A DNA stretch of 57,924 nucleotides from an uncultured Thermoguttaceae bacterium. Lineage in GTDB: Bacteria; Planctomycetota; Planctomycetia; Pirellulales; Thermoguttaceae. The notes beneath the pieces were generated by a model. That model saw nothing but the letters and a program-made list of their open reading frames with translations. It was not told the DNA's origin and made no database searches. Position numbers and translations under genes: made by a program. Shown in pieces: positions 1 through 8,655 of the stretch; the first letter of the stretch is position 1, and every line of letters starts with the position of its first letter. The stretch is taken from the NCBI GenBank assembly GCA_938042245.1, contig CALIRO010000033.1:1-57924 (forward strand), read 5' to 3'.

Positions 1-114
1 CACGCCGAAAATAAGTGTAAGGCCCGCCGCCATCAAAAATAACATGACGCCGAATTGAACACCGTTCAGAGTTTGCTCGATCAGCAAAAGTGTTGAAACA
101 TCCAAAGTCGGCAC
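1..114 (-). CDS. LivH-type branched-chain amino acid ABC permease, N-terminal fragment
   Basis: This partial reading frame enters from the left edge and begins near 114 (GTG) or 105 (TTG). It reads a short leader ending IEQTLNGVQFGV followed by MLFLMAAGLTLIFGV. That is the conserved start of the inner-membrane permease LivH/UrtB, with its first transmembrane helix. The family imports branched-chain amino acids, urea or amides together with LivM and two ATPases. Only about 35 residues are visible, so the substrate cannot be judged. The wording is typical of alphaproteobacterial homologues and unlike the planctomycete genes to the right. An in-frame stop (TGA) lies just upstream of the start region, so the gene is not a continuation of gcvP. 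Confidence 0.6.
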   Translation of the reverse strand, partial: MPTLDVSTLLLIEQTLNGVQFGVMLFLMAAGLTLIFGV

Positions 115-222
115 CCGTGTGGCAAGAGCAATTCAAGCGACGCTACACAACTTCTACGGCAATTCCAAATATTTCTTTGCTGCGCCGCTGAAACTGCGGC
201 GCAGGGTACTCGGTGGATGGTT

Positions 223-3063
223 TTATTCCGCGGCCTCGGCGTATTCTGACATCGGCGGACAGGTGCAAATGAGATGGCGGTCGCCATGTACATTGTCGAC
301 CCTGTTCACCGCCGGCCAGTATTTATCGACCCGAAAAGCACCGGGGGGAAAGCACCCCTGATCGCGGCTATAGGGCCGGTCCCAGTCCCCGACCAGATCT
401 TCGACCGTGTGCGGGGCATTTTTCAGCGGATTGTTTTCCGCGTCGATCCTTCCATCTTCGATATCAGCAATTTCCCGGCGAATGGCGAGCATTGCATCGC
501 AGAACCGATCCAGCTCGGCTTTGGTCTCGGACTCGGTCGGCTCGACCATCAATGTGCCCGCGACAGGCCAGCTCATGGTTGGGGCGTGAAAGCCGCAATC
601 AATCAGGCGTTTGGCGATATCTTCAACGCTAACACCGGCGCTGTCGGCAAAGGGGCGCACATCCAAAATACACTCATGCGCCACCCGCCCGCTGGGGCCT
701 TTGTAAAGCACGTCAAACGCCCCTTCGAGCCGTTTGGCGATGTAGTTGGCGTTCAAGATGGCCACCCGTGTGGCTTGGGTCAAACCTTCGCCGCCCATCA
801 TCAGGCAATAGGCCCAGCTGATCGGCAAAAGCGAGGGTGAGCCAAAGGGCGCCGCCGATACCGGACCCGTGCTGCCGCCGGTTTCCGGATGGCCCGGCAG
901 ATGCGGCACAAGATGTGACTTGACGCCAATAGGCCCCATGCCGGGGCCGCCGCCGCCATGCGGGATGCAAAAGGTTTTATGCAGGTTCAGGTGGCTGACA
1001 TCACCGCCCAGATCACCGGGGCGCGACAACCCGACCATGGCGTTCATATTGGCCCCGTCGATATAGACCTGACCGCCATATTGGTGAATGATGTCGCAGA
1101 CCTCATGCACTGTTTCTTCAAACACGCCGTGGGTTGAGGGATAGGTGATCATACAGCCGGCCAGTTCGGCGGCGTATTGCTGGGCTTTGGTGCGAAAGTC
1201 CTCAAGATCAATATCGCCATTATCGTCTGAATTGACCGCCACAACCTGCCAGCCGACCATCTGCGCGCTGGCCGGATTGGTGCCATGGGCCGAGGTGGGA
1301 ATAAGGCAGACATTGCGGTGACCTTCACCGCGGGCCGCGTGATATTCCGCGATGGTCAGCAGACCGGCATATTCGCCCTGCGCGCCGGAATTGGGCTGCA
1401 TTGAAATTGCGTCATAGCCTGTGATTTCGCAGAGCTTCTGCGATAAATCGGAAATCATTTCTTCATAGCCCAGCGCCTGATCTTTGGGCGCAAAGGGGTG
1501 CAATAGCGAAAACTCACGCCAGCTGACCGGCATCATTTCTGCTGCCGAGTTGAGCTTCATGGTGCAGGAACCCAGCGGGATCATCGCCCGATCGAGCGCC
1601 AGATCGCGATCCGCAAGCCGCCGCATATAGCGCATCATTTCGGTTTCTGCCCGGTTCATATGAAACACATCATGATTGAGATAGGATGTGCGCCGGTGCA
1701 GCGCTGGCGGCACCCGGTAATCCGGGGTAAGATTATCATCCGCCCGCGTGATGCCAAAGGCGCGCCAAACCGCCTCTGTGGTCGAGCGGCGGCTGCGCTC
1801 ATCGAGGGTTATGCCAACCTTGGTTTTGCCAACAGCGCGCAGGTTGATCCCTTCTTTGACCGCTGCCTGCATCACCGAGTTTTGCAGCAGGCCGACATCC
1901 ACCGTAATGGTGTCAAAAAAGGCCTCAGGCTCGATTTTAAATCCGGCCTCTTCCAGCCCTTTGGCCAGCCGAACGGTTTTGCGGTGGATGCGCTGGGCAA
2001 TGGCCTTAAGCCCTTCTGGGCCGTGGAATACCGCATAGAATGAGGCCATCACCGCCAGCAATGCCTGCGCGGTGCAAACGTTTGAGGTGGCCTTTTCGCG
2101 GCGGATATGCTGTTCGCGGGTTTGCAAGGTGAGCACCCAGCAGCGTCGGCCTTGCCGATCCGTGGTCTGGCCGACCAATCGGCCGGGCATGCGGCGGACC
2201 AAACTCTCCCGACAGGCGAGGATGCCCAAATAGGGGCCGCCAAAACTCATCGGAATGCCCAGAGATTGGCCTTCGGCCACAGCGATGTCGGCTCCGTAAT
2301 CGCCCGGCCTTTTGAGCAGGCCCAAGCTGATCGGATCGAAGACCACCACAGCCAGCGCTCCGGCCGCATGGGCCAATTCTACCAGTTTGTCTGCCTCCTC
2401 CAGGCAGCCGAAAAAGTTCGGATGCTCAAAGACCACACAGGCGGTTTGGGCATTGAGAGCGTCGGCCAATTCCTCCGGCCGGAGCCAGCCTTCCGGCGTG
2501 GGCAGGCTGAGCATTTCGGTGGAGAGGTTGGCCAAATAGGTGGCTAAAGTCTGACGGTATTCGGGATGCACACTGGCTGCGGTAACCACCCGGCCTTGCC
2601 GACCCGTAGCCGCCATCGCCATCAGCACCGCCTCGGCCATGGCACTAGCCGCTTCATAGAGGCTGGCATTCGACACGTCCATGCCCGTTAGCTGCGTGAT
2701 GAGCGTCTGATATTCAAAGAAGGCTTGCAAGCTGCCCTGGCTTGCCTCCGGTTGATAAGGGGTATAAGCGGTGTAAAACTCACTGCGGGAAGCCAAGAAA
2801 TCCACCGCCGCCGGGATGAAATGATCGTAGCTACCGGCACCGAGAAAACAGGCTGCCTGACCGGCCGGTTGATTCCGCGCCGCCTGCTCCGTCATATACC
2901 GGGTCAATTCCAGCTCGGTCATCGCCTCCGGAAGGTCTAACGCTCGGCCGAGCCGAAGCTCTTCCGGCACCATTGCAAACAACTCTTCCATCGACCGGAC
3001 CCCAATGGCCCGAAGCATTTCCTCTTGATCGGAAGGAGTATTCGGACAATAACTCATCGACAC
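223..3063 (-). CDS. gcvP: Glycine dehydrogenase (decarboxylating), chimeric: GcvPA-type N-terminus joined to full-length-GcvP-type C-terminus
   Basis: P-protein of the glycine cleavage system: PLP-dependent decarboxylation of glycine and transfer of aminomethyl to lipoyl-GcvH, in the cytosol. The frame is intact (946 residues) and the PLP lysine is visible as K696 in [15 protein letters not shown]. Residues 1 to about 310 match the small GcvPA subunit of split P-proteins (start [15 protein letters not shown], then [11 protein letters not shown]), as expected in planctomycetes beside gcvH. From about residue 345 the sequence reads like the C-terminal two thirds of a Rhodobacteraceae one-chain GcvP, ending [13 protein letters not shown] and [14 protein letters not shown]. 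The changeover lies in the conserved block [15 protein letters not shown] (about 2,040-2,130), identical in both families. The planctomycete gcvPB gene expected to follow is missing. I think a mis-assembly join more likely than a natural fusion. Confidence 0.85.
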   Translation of the reverse strand: MSMSYCPNTPSDQEEMLRAIGVRSMEELFAMVPEELRLGRALDLPEAMTELELTRYMTEQAARNQPAGQAACFLGAGSYDHFIPAAVDFLASRSEFYTAYTPYQPEASQGSLQAFFEYQTLITQLTGMDVSNASLYEAASAMAEAVLMAMAATGRQGRVVTAASVHPEYRQTLATYLANLSTEMLSLPTPEGWLRPEELADALNAQTACVVFEHPNFFGCLEEADKLVELAHAAGALAVVVFDPISLGLLKRPGDYGADIAVAEGQSLGIPMSFGGPYLGILACRESLVRRMPGRLVGQTTDRQGRRCWVLTLQTREQHIRREKATSNVCTAQALLAVMASFYAVFHGPEGLKAIAQRIHRKTVRLAKGLEEAGFKIEPEAFFDTITVDVGLLQNSVMQAAVKEGINLRAVGKTKVGITLDERSRRSTTEAVWRAFGITRADDNLTPDYRVPPALHRRTSYLNHDVFHMNRAETEMMRYMRRLADRDLALDRAMIPLGSCTMKLNSAAEMMPVSWREFSLLHPFAPKDQALGYEEMISDLSQKLCEITGYDAISMQPNSGAQGEYAGLLTIAEYHAARGEGHRNVCLIPTSAHGTNPASAQMVGWQVVAVNSDDNGDIDLEDFRTKAQQYAAELAGCMITYPSTHGVFEETVHEVCDIIHQYGGQVYIDGANMNAMVGLSRPGDLGGDVSHLNLHKTFCIPHGGGGPGMGPIGVKSHLVPHLPGHPETGGSTGPVSAAPFGSPSLLPISWAYCLMMGGEGLTQATRVAILNANYIAKRLEGAFDVLYKGPSGRVAHECILDVRPFADSAGVSVEDIAKRLIDCGFHAPTMSWPVAGTLMVEPTESETKAELDRFCDAMLAIRREIADIEDGRIDAENNPLKNAPHTVEDLVGDWDRPYSRDQGCFPPGAFRVDKYWPAVNRVDNVHGDRHLICTCPPMSEYAEAAE

Positions 3064-3247
3064 TTTTCCTCTAACAAAAGCCGAACTGCTGCTCTATTAT
3101 TCGGAAATGATGGTGCGCTGCTACTCATGCCGTGCAAACGGAGTCTGCCTGTTAAATGTCATTTCGGCGTAAGCAGAAATCCAGGCAGCTTTATGCCTGG
3201 GAGTGTGCTGTTTCTGCACCCCGCTGCCGTGGGCCCTCAATGCTGGT

Positions 3248-3269
3248 TCCCTGCTTGGCCAAGCAGGGA
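3248..3269. repeat. Perfect 22-bp palindrome between gcvH and gcvP
   Basis: TCCCTGCTTGG is followed directly by its exact reverse complement CCAAGCAGGGA. The palindrome sits in the 243-bp gap between gcvH and the P-protein gene. A smaller hairpin, CCAGGC/GCCTGG, lies at 3181-3200. No T-tract follows on the minus strand, so a processing, attenuation or protein-binding role is as likely as termination. Confidence 0.6.
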
Positions 3270-3306
3270 TAAGAAGGTACCTAGCCTCAGGGGCAGAGGA
3301 ACCGCT

Positions 3307-3720
3307 TCAATGGCTTTCGGATTCACAATGTTTTTGGTAGGCGGCAGCGTCCAGCAGGCCCTCCAGCCCAGCCGGGTCGGTTATCCGTACCTTGAAAAAC
3401 CAGCCGTTTTGGTAAGGGTCCTCGGCCAGGCGCTCCAGCTGGTTTTCCAGCTCGGTGTTGACAGCCACGACTTCGCCGGCTACTGGGCAGTAGATCGGGC
3501 TGACGGCTTTGACGGATTCAATTTCCGCCGCCTCCTGGCCTGCCTGAAACGTTCGCCCCACCGGCGGCAATTCAACATGCACCAAGTCTTTCAAGGCGTC
3601 GATGGCAAAGGCGGTAATGCCCACCACAGCCACGGACTGCCCCGAAGCATCCGTTTCTACCCGCACCCATTCATGGGTTTTCGTGTAACGAAGCTCTTCA
3701 GGATATTGAAATGGAACCAT
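3307..3720 (-). CDS. gcvH: Glycine cleavage system H protein
   Basis: Lipoyl carrier protein of the glycine cleavage system; it shuttles the aminomethyl group from P-protein to T-protein. At 137 residues it is of normal length. The lipoylation site is K71 in EIESVKAVSPIY, preceded by the family segment VVGITAFAIDALKDLVHVELP. The start ATG has GAAAGGG about 8 bases upstream. It lies upstream of and co-directional with the gcvP/gcvPA gene, as in split-P-protein operons, but with a 243-bp hairpin-containing gap. gcvT is not in the window. Confidence 0.95.
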   Translation of the reverse strand: MVPFQYPEELRYTKTHEWVRVETDASGQSVAVVGITAFAIDALKDLVHVELPPVGRTFQAGQEAAEIESVKAVSPIYCPVAGEVVAVNTELENQLERLAEDPYQNGWFFKVRITDPAGLEGLLDAAAYQKHCESESH

Positions 3721-3810
3721 CTATTTGACCCTTTCTGGGAGAGAAGAGTAGATTATGAAAATAGTATGCATAAAAACGGCAAAAGTCGAGGTGGCATGTG
3801 GTCCCGTTGT

Positions 3811-3843
3811 CTGTCCAGACGGAGCAGGGCGGCGTCTAGACAG
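3811..3843. repeat. Inverted repeat upstream of gcvH
   Basis: CTGTCCAGACG (3811-3821) and CGTCTAGACAG (3833-3843) pair over 11 positions with one wobble, with an 11-base loop. It lies between the SDR gene end (3867) and the gcvH start (3720). No T-run follows on the minus strand, so it may be a weak terminator of the SDR gene or a regulatory hairpin in the gcvH leader. I see no glycine-riboswitch pattern here. Confidence 0.45.
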
Positions 3844-3866
3844 ACCAGGTTACACCGACGACAGTG

Positions 3867-4652
3867 CTATACAAACTTTGTCATCAGCCAATCGGTTACT
3901 CGGGGGAAGTACCGATTGAGCCAAAGGAGCACTTTTCCCCAACCGTAGGGGACGATTTCATGTTTACCCCGGCGGATGGCCTGAAGTACTTTTCGGGCCA
4001 CGTATTCAGGCGAAACAGGTCGATGGGAAGGCCATCGGGGCCCGCCGCTGCGATGGATGACCCGCTCGAAAAACTCGGTCTCTGTGGTGCCAGGATGCAC
4101 CAGCAGGACGTCGATGCCGTGTTGAGCCCATTCGGCCCTGAGTGCTTCGCTGAAGCCCTGGACGGCGAATTTGCTGGCGCAGTATTCGGTATTATACGGC
4201 ACGCCGCGGCGGCCTAGAATGGAGCCGATGTTGACCACCATGGGACGGCGGCCCAACTTCAAGAATGGGAAGGCCAAGCGGGTCATCTCGACAAGGGCAA
4301 AAAAGTTTACCTCCATCACCTCCCGAAGCCGGCCTGGTGTGGATTGTTCAAATAGTCCAATGCATCCCACGCCGGCATTATTGACTAACAGATCCAGGCC
4401 GCCGAACTTTTCTTGGGCCGCCTGGATCAGCTGGAGTTGGAACATTGGGTCAGTGATGTCGCCGGCTAGGACTTCGATGGTGCCGCCATCGGCTCGGACC
4501 TGTTGAGCCAACTGTTGGAGGCGCTCCTCCCGCCGAGCCGTGGCAACCACCTTGGCCCCGTGCTGGCATAACTGCCGAGCAATCTCTCGACCGATGCCGC
4601 TCGAAGCACCCGTAACTATTGCCCGAATGCCTGCGATTGTTCTTCGCGCCAT
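3867..4652 (-). CDS. Short-chain dehydrogenase/reductase (classical SDR)
   Basis: NAD(P)-dependent oxidoreductase of 261 residues with a Rossmann fold. Visible motifs are the dinucleotide loop TGASSGIG (residues 14-21), NNAG (91-94), and the catalytic set S144, Y157, K161 (YxxxK in EYCASKFAV). The R40/R41 pair after the second strand suggests NADP(H) preference, which is an inference. The C-terminus ends in a basic/aromatic helix (WLNRYFPRVTDWLMTKFV) that may associate with membrane, as in DltE/YqjQ-like SDRs. The ATG is preceded by GGGGGAG. The substrate cannot be named from sequence. Confidence 0.9.
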   Translation of the reverse strand: MARRTIAGIRAIVTGASSGIGREIARQLCQHGAKVVATARREERLQQLAQQVRADGGTIEVLAGDITDPMFQLQLIQAAQEKFGGLDLLVNNAGVGCIGLFEQSTPGRLREVMEVNFFALVEMTRLAFPFLKLGRRPMVVNIGSILGRRGVPYNTEYCASKFAVQGFSEALRAEWAQHGIDVLLVHPGTTETEFFERVIHRSGGPRWPSHRPVSPEYVARKVLQAIRRGKHEIVPYGWGKVLLWLNRYFPRVTDWLMTKFV

Positions 4653-5051
4653 GGGTTGGTACTCCCCCGCTACGGCTCCCCCAGCGATCCGGAACAGAAA
4701 GCCGTTTCTTCCGGTGGCTACCGGCTCTTTCCATTGCCCTGTTTTTATCTGCTTGGCAAGGGAGTTTCCTTCGCCGCGCTTGGCAGGGACCGCTCAGAGA
4801 ATCATTTTCCTGCTAATGATAAGTTGGTCAAGCAGGGGAGGGGGCAAGAAAGGCGCCAGAGTTTTTAGCTGGAGTTTTGCCCATTTCGGAACATCTCAGC
4901 CGAAGGTGCCAACCTGTCCTGGTGCCAGAGCAGCAGTCCAGTTTTTTGAGGGAGTTTATGGGTGCTGGGCTGCCGCTTGCGGGACAAGAAGACCCAAAGG
5001 CTTTCCTCAGATCCACAGGTCCCTTCTTCATTCTGCTGAAGAGGTAGGAGT
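4653..5051. other. Intergenic, 399 bp, no gene seen
   Basis: No credible coding frame. It carries a segment near 4,965-5,010 (ctgccgcttgcgg ... ggctttcctcag) that resembles a segment at 14,846-14,895 (ctgccgcttgcga ... ggactttcctcgg). This is probably a degenerate member of a dispersed intergenic repeat family. Confidence 0.4.
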
Positions 5052-6404
5052 TTAGGAATGGGAGAGCAGTTGGAAGGAAATCGGTGAACTGGATTCTGGA
5101 GCATCGGGGGCTGTAGCGGGATGCCCATTGCCAAACAAGCGGGTCCGCATCTGCGGGTCCTGGAGATAGATAAGATGGCGGCGGGCGATGCGGCAATGGA
5201 TGCGCATTCGGTTGTCGTGGAATTGTCGGGAAAGGATTTCGGCATGTTCGGCCAGAAAGGAGAGGCATTTGCCATTCTCCACGGCGACTTCGATGAGCAG
5301 TTCGACGAATCCTCGGCCTAAGGTTTCTCGGACGGCGGCTGTCAGGACATCCAGCCCCTGGCCGGTTCGTGCACTGATGGGGATGGCATGAGGGTAGCGG
5401 TTTAGCAGCCCGTCGAAGGCGGCTCGGTCCCGAACCCTATCCATCTTGTTTACCACCAAGATGGTATCTTTTGTTTCAATGCCGATTTCTTCCAGCACAC
5501 GATAGGCGGCGGCTACTTGATAGGCGACGGCGGGGTTACTGCCATCGGCCACATGCAACAAAAGATCCGCCTGCCGGGCTTCTTCCAGAGTGGCTTTAAA
5601 GCTGGCGATCAGATGGTGGGGTAAGTCTCGGATAAAACCTACGGTATCACTGAGGAGCACGGGGCCCCAGCCGGGGATTGCCCACCGGCGGGTACGAGTG
5701 TCCAATGTGGCAAAAAGTATATCTTTTACGTATACATCGGAGCCAGTCAACCGATTCAGCAGGGTGCTTTTCCCGGCGTTGGTATAACCGACCAGGCTGA
5801 CAGTGGGCAGTTCGGAGCGGGCGGCCACTTCCCGCTGTTTGCGACGCTCGATTTGTCGCAGAGCCAGCCGAAGGTCATGGATCCGCTTCTCGACCAACCG
5901 GCGGTCCACTTCCAATTGTTTTTCGCCCGGCCCGCGCAGGCCGATGCCTTTCCGCAATCGAGACAAGTGCGTCCACATCCGGCGAAGCCGAGGCCGAAGA
6001 TATTCCAACTGAGCCAGTTCGACGGCTAGGCGGGCTTCGTACGTCCTGGCCCGACTTGCAAAAATGTCCAGAACCACTTCCGTGCGATCCAACACCTTGA
6101 CATCGAGCAGCTTCTCTAGATTCCGCACCTGGGCGGGACTGAGGTCGTTGTCGAAGATGACGACTTCGGCTTTTTGTTGGCGGACCAGGTCGGCCAATTC
6201 CTGGAGTTTGCCTCGGCCAAGATAGGTGCTGGCGTCGGGGGCCTGGCGGCGCTGGATCAGTTGGCCCACGACAATAGCCCCTGCTGCTTCGGCCAACCCC
6301 TGGAGTTCCTCTAACGGGTTCTGTTCCTGATGGCGATCCGGGAGCAATACCGCCACCAGCACCGCCGGTTCCCGTACAACAGTTCTACGTTCAATTTCGT
6401 ACAC
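5052..6404 (-). CDS. hflX: GTPase HflX
   Basis: Ribosome-associated GTPase that binds the 50S subunit and splits stalled or stress-inactivated ribosomes. It has 450 residues. The N-terminal HflX domain includes DASTYLGRGKLQEL and FDNDLSPAQVRNLE; a coiled-coil linker with GLRGPGEKQLEVDRR follows, then the G domain with G1 GYTNAGKST (206-214), DTVG (253-256) and NKMD (319-322). The start codon is GTG, giving VYEIERRTVV, with a GGAGGG box about 11 bases upstream. It lies 40 bp downstream of rsgA on the same strand, so the two ribosome-maturation/rescue GTPases are probably co-transcribed. Confidence 0.95.
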   Translation of the reverse strand: MYEIERRTVVREPAVLVAVLLPDRHQEQNPLEELQGLAEAAGAIVVGQLIQRRQAPDASTYLGRGKLQELADLVRQQKAEVVIFDNDLSPAQVRNLEKLLDVKVLDRTEVVLDIFASRARTYEARLAVELAQLEYLRPRLRRMWTHLSRLRKGIGLRGPGEKQLEVDRRLVEKRIHDLRLALRQIERRKQREVAARSELPTVSLVGYTNAGKSTLLNRLTGSDVYVKDILFATLDTRTRRWAIPGWGPVLLSDTVGFIRDLPHHLIASFKATLEEARQADLLLHVADGSNPAVAYQVAAAYRVLEEIGIETKDTILVVNKMDRVRDRAAFDGLLNRYPHAIPISARTGQGLDVLTAAVRETLGRGFVELLIEVAVENGKCLSFLAEHAEILSRQFHDNRMRIHCRIARRHLIYLQDPQMRTRLFGNGHPATAPDAPESSSPISFQLLSHS

Positions 6405-6444
6405 CTTTTTGGTGGCCCTCCTCCTTTGCCAGGTTGTAGTCCGA

Positions 6445-7626
6445 TTATTCCCACTGGGACAACGATTCTAATTCACCAGCCAGGATTCGGCAATAACTTT
6501 CATACCGTCGCTGATCCAACCGGCCGTCGGCGACGGCGTTTTTGACAGCACAATCCGCCTCATGGGTGTGGGTGCAATCCGGAAACTTGCAAAAGTTGAT
6601 ATAGGGCCGAAAATCTCGGAAAAAATTGGCCACCTCTGCCGGCCTGAGATCCCAAAGCTCAAACTGCCGGATGCCCGGCGTATCGACTACATAACCTCCA
6701 AAACCAAGTGGAATCAACCGAGCGGTGGTTGTGGTATGACGGCCCTTTTGGCTGTCGGGGCTAACCGGAGCTACCCGAAGCTGAAGCCGGGGGTCCAACG
6801 CATTGAGCAAGGACGATTTGCCCACGCCGCTTTGGCCCGCCAGTACACTCTGCCGATCCCGCAGCAGCCGACGCAACCGCTCCAACCCCCATCCACTCTT
6901 CGCACTGACCAACAGCACCTGATAGCCCATTTGACTATAAAGACCCACCAACGGCTGCAATTGGGCCGGATCAACCAGGTCGATCTTATTAATACACACA
7001 ATAGGCCGAATGCCACCTTTTTCCGCGGCAATGAGCATCCGATCAATCAAATTGGGTTTTAGGGGCGGTTCCGCTGCACTACTGACCACCAGGATTTGCT
7101 CTACATTGGCCACGAGGATTTGCTGTCGGCCCTGGATGGATCGACTCAGGAGGCCCCGGCGGGGTTCTACCCGCTCGATGACCCCCTCTGGAGGATTTTC
7201 ACTGACGGGCCGAAACATCACCCGATCCCCCACGGCAAGGATATGCCGCTGCTGAGTCTGAAGGGTTTTCAGAAGCCGACGTATTGTACATCTATATACC
7301 TTGCCACTCCCCTCTTGCACTTCGCTCCATAGCCCATGGACGCTCAAGACCCGACCTGGCCGACAAACCCGCTCATCCACCTCCAACAGGACCGGCAGGG
7401 TGGGATCTTCCAGTTCCTGGCCTACCGCAGCCGCCCGAACCGTCCGCCGCCGAGTCAACTCCCCTTTGCCCGTCAGCCGCTCCTGCCGATCTAACAACAC
7501 CTGCTCCTCAGCCCCCTCCGGTTCGCCCAACAACCGCTCCCAATCTTTCCGTCGGACACGTTCTGCCCGGTTTTTCCGAAGCTCGGCTCGGGTAATGCGT
7601 TCTTTCCGCTCTTTTTTATCACTCAT
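6445..7626 (-). CDS. rsgA: Ribosome small-subunit GTPase RsgA
   Basis: Circularly permuted GTPase that checks late 30S maturation. From the preferred start (MSDKKERKERITR) it has 393 residues: a lysine/arginine-rich N-terminal extension (1-70), an OB-fold (about 85-160), then the permuted G motifs NKID (213-216), GQSGVGKS (264-271) and DTPG (315-318). A C-terminal zinc knuckle uses C346, C351, a following histidine and C359. An in-frame start further upstream at 7716 would add 30 residues with no family resemblance. The charged N-terminal extension is longer than in the Escherichia coli protein. Followed by hflX. Confidence 0.93.
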   Translation of the reverse strand: MSDKKERKERITRAELRKNRAERVRRKDWERLLGEPEGAEEQVLLDRQERLTGKGELTRRRTVRAAAVGQELEDPTLPVLLEVDERVCRPGRVLSVHGLWSEVQEGSGKVYRCTIRRLLKTLQTQQRHILAVGDRVMFRPVSENPPEGVIERVEPRRGLLSRSIQGRQQILVANVEQILVVSSAAEPPLKPNLIDRMLIAAEKGGIRPIVCINKIDLVDPAQLQPLVGLYSQMGYQVLLVSAKSGWGLERLRRLLRDRQSVLAGQSGVGKSSLLNALDPRLQLRVAPVSPDSQKGRHTTTTARLIPLGFGGYVVDTPGIRQFELWDLRPAEVANFFRDFRPYINFCKFPDCTHTHEADCAVKNAVADGRLDQRRYESYCRILAGELESLSQWE

Positions 7627-7740
7627 ACACACGGCTACTGGGTTGAAGGGACTTTTTTGAGAATGGCTCCGCTGCCCTCCAGAACTCAGGCTGGAGACTA
7701 AAGCAGGACAGAACATTCCTCTTTTTCTGACTTGTTTGTT

Positions 7741-8268
7741 TTAATCTTCTTCCGGCTTCCGAGGGGGAGGCGTCTTGCGAAGCTTTTCCGACAATTCGGA
7801 AGGTAACTCTTGGGTAATTTCGTACCGGTCTGCGGTATCGTCAGACTTGGTCGAAGCCGGTGGTGTGGGCAGTTTCCAAGGTCCTCCTTTGCGAGATACC
7901 AAACCGGCCCGCTCCAATAACGACTGCGAGAGGATATTCGTTTCGGTCTCATCCGGCGGCGGAGGCCCCACTGCTCCTAAGTCCACCGGCGAATACCGCA
8001 CTTCATACCGATGCTTGGCTATCGAAAGGATATCGCCAGGATCGATCCGTTTCTCGGTTACCCGAACTCCATTGACCTTGGTACCATTTCGGCTGTTTAG
8101 ATCCCGAACATACCAATAGCCACCAATGACCGTCAACTGACAATGATGAGCCGAGACATTAGCAAACCGAAGGACTATATCGCAGCTTTCTCGGCGTCCG
8201 ACCAGAAGATTTTTCTTTAGTAAGGGTATTGGATCACCACCTCCCAGGGGGATCAATTCGCCGTACAT
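7741..8268 (-). CDS. FHA-domain protein
   Basis: Protein of 175 residues with one forkhead-associated domain (about 12-95), a phosphothreonine-binding module. The core signature is present: GRRESCDI (24-31), S39-HH and LNSRNGTKVNG (57-67). The C-terminal 80 residues are polar, proline- and charge-rich and probably disordered, with a threonine-rich stretch (DETETN) that could be a phosphorylation target. GAGGAGAAGG precedes the ATG. Family context suggests Ser/Thr-kinase signalling, which is abundant in planctomycetes, but no kinase or phosphatase gene is adjacent. It may be co-transcribed with rsgA (115-bp gap). Confidence 0.88.
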   Translation of the reverse strand: MYGELIPLGGGDPIPLLKKNLLVGRRESCDIVLRFANVSAHHCQLTVIGGYWYVRDLNSRNGTKVNGVRVTEKRIDPGDILSIAKHRYEVRYSPVDLGAVGPPPPDETETNILSQSLLERAGLVSRKGGPWKLPTPPASTKSDDTADRYEITQELPSELSEKLRKTPPPRKPEED

Positions 8269-8655
8269 GCCTCTTCTCCTCAGAATGAATGAGGAACTCT
8301 AACTACAATAGCAGGTTGCTTCTTCAAGTGGGTCCCTCTGGAGTTCGCCCGTCCTCTCCGCCACATCGCCATTTAGAAGGGAGGCTGAGAAGAATTCACC
8401 TCAAATGAAGTATAGCGGATGCCCATCTAGAGGGACAACCTCTTCCCCCCCTTCCTTTCACCTATTGTAGTGTAAGAAAAAAGAAAAAGGGAGTCACTCG
8501 TCAACAAAAAAGCGGTAACGAAGCTGTTTGGCTTTTCCAAATTGCCCATTTTGGAAAACTTAGACCCTTTTCAGCAAACAGGTTGTAACTTAGGTATTAT
8601 ATATAACCCCTCAAACGCGGTATTTTGGGTACTTTTCTCGAGCCATTTCCTAGGA
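8269..8655. other. Intergenic, 387 bp, with an AT-rich hairpin
   Basis: No gene seen. At 8533-8558, TTTTCCAAAT and ATTTTGGAAAA form a 10-bp stem with a 5-base loop. It lies downstream of the glycosidase gene that ends at 8656 and may be its terminator, though the stem is AT-rich and lacks a clean T-tract. The rest is AT-rich and probably holds the promoter of the FHA-rsgA-hflX genes. Confidence 0.4.

Noticed and set aside
3721..3866. Glycine riboswitch upstream of gcvH
   Set aside because: The region is short and holds one inverted repeat, but none of the conserved glycine-aptamer sequence pattern.
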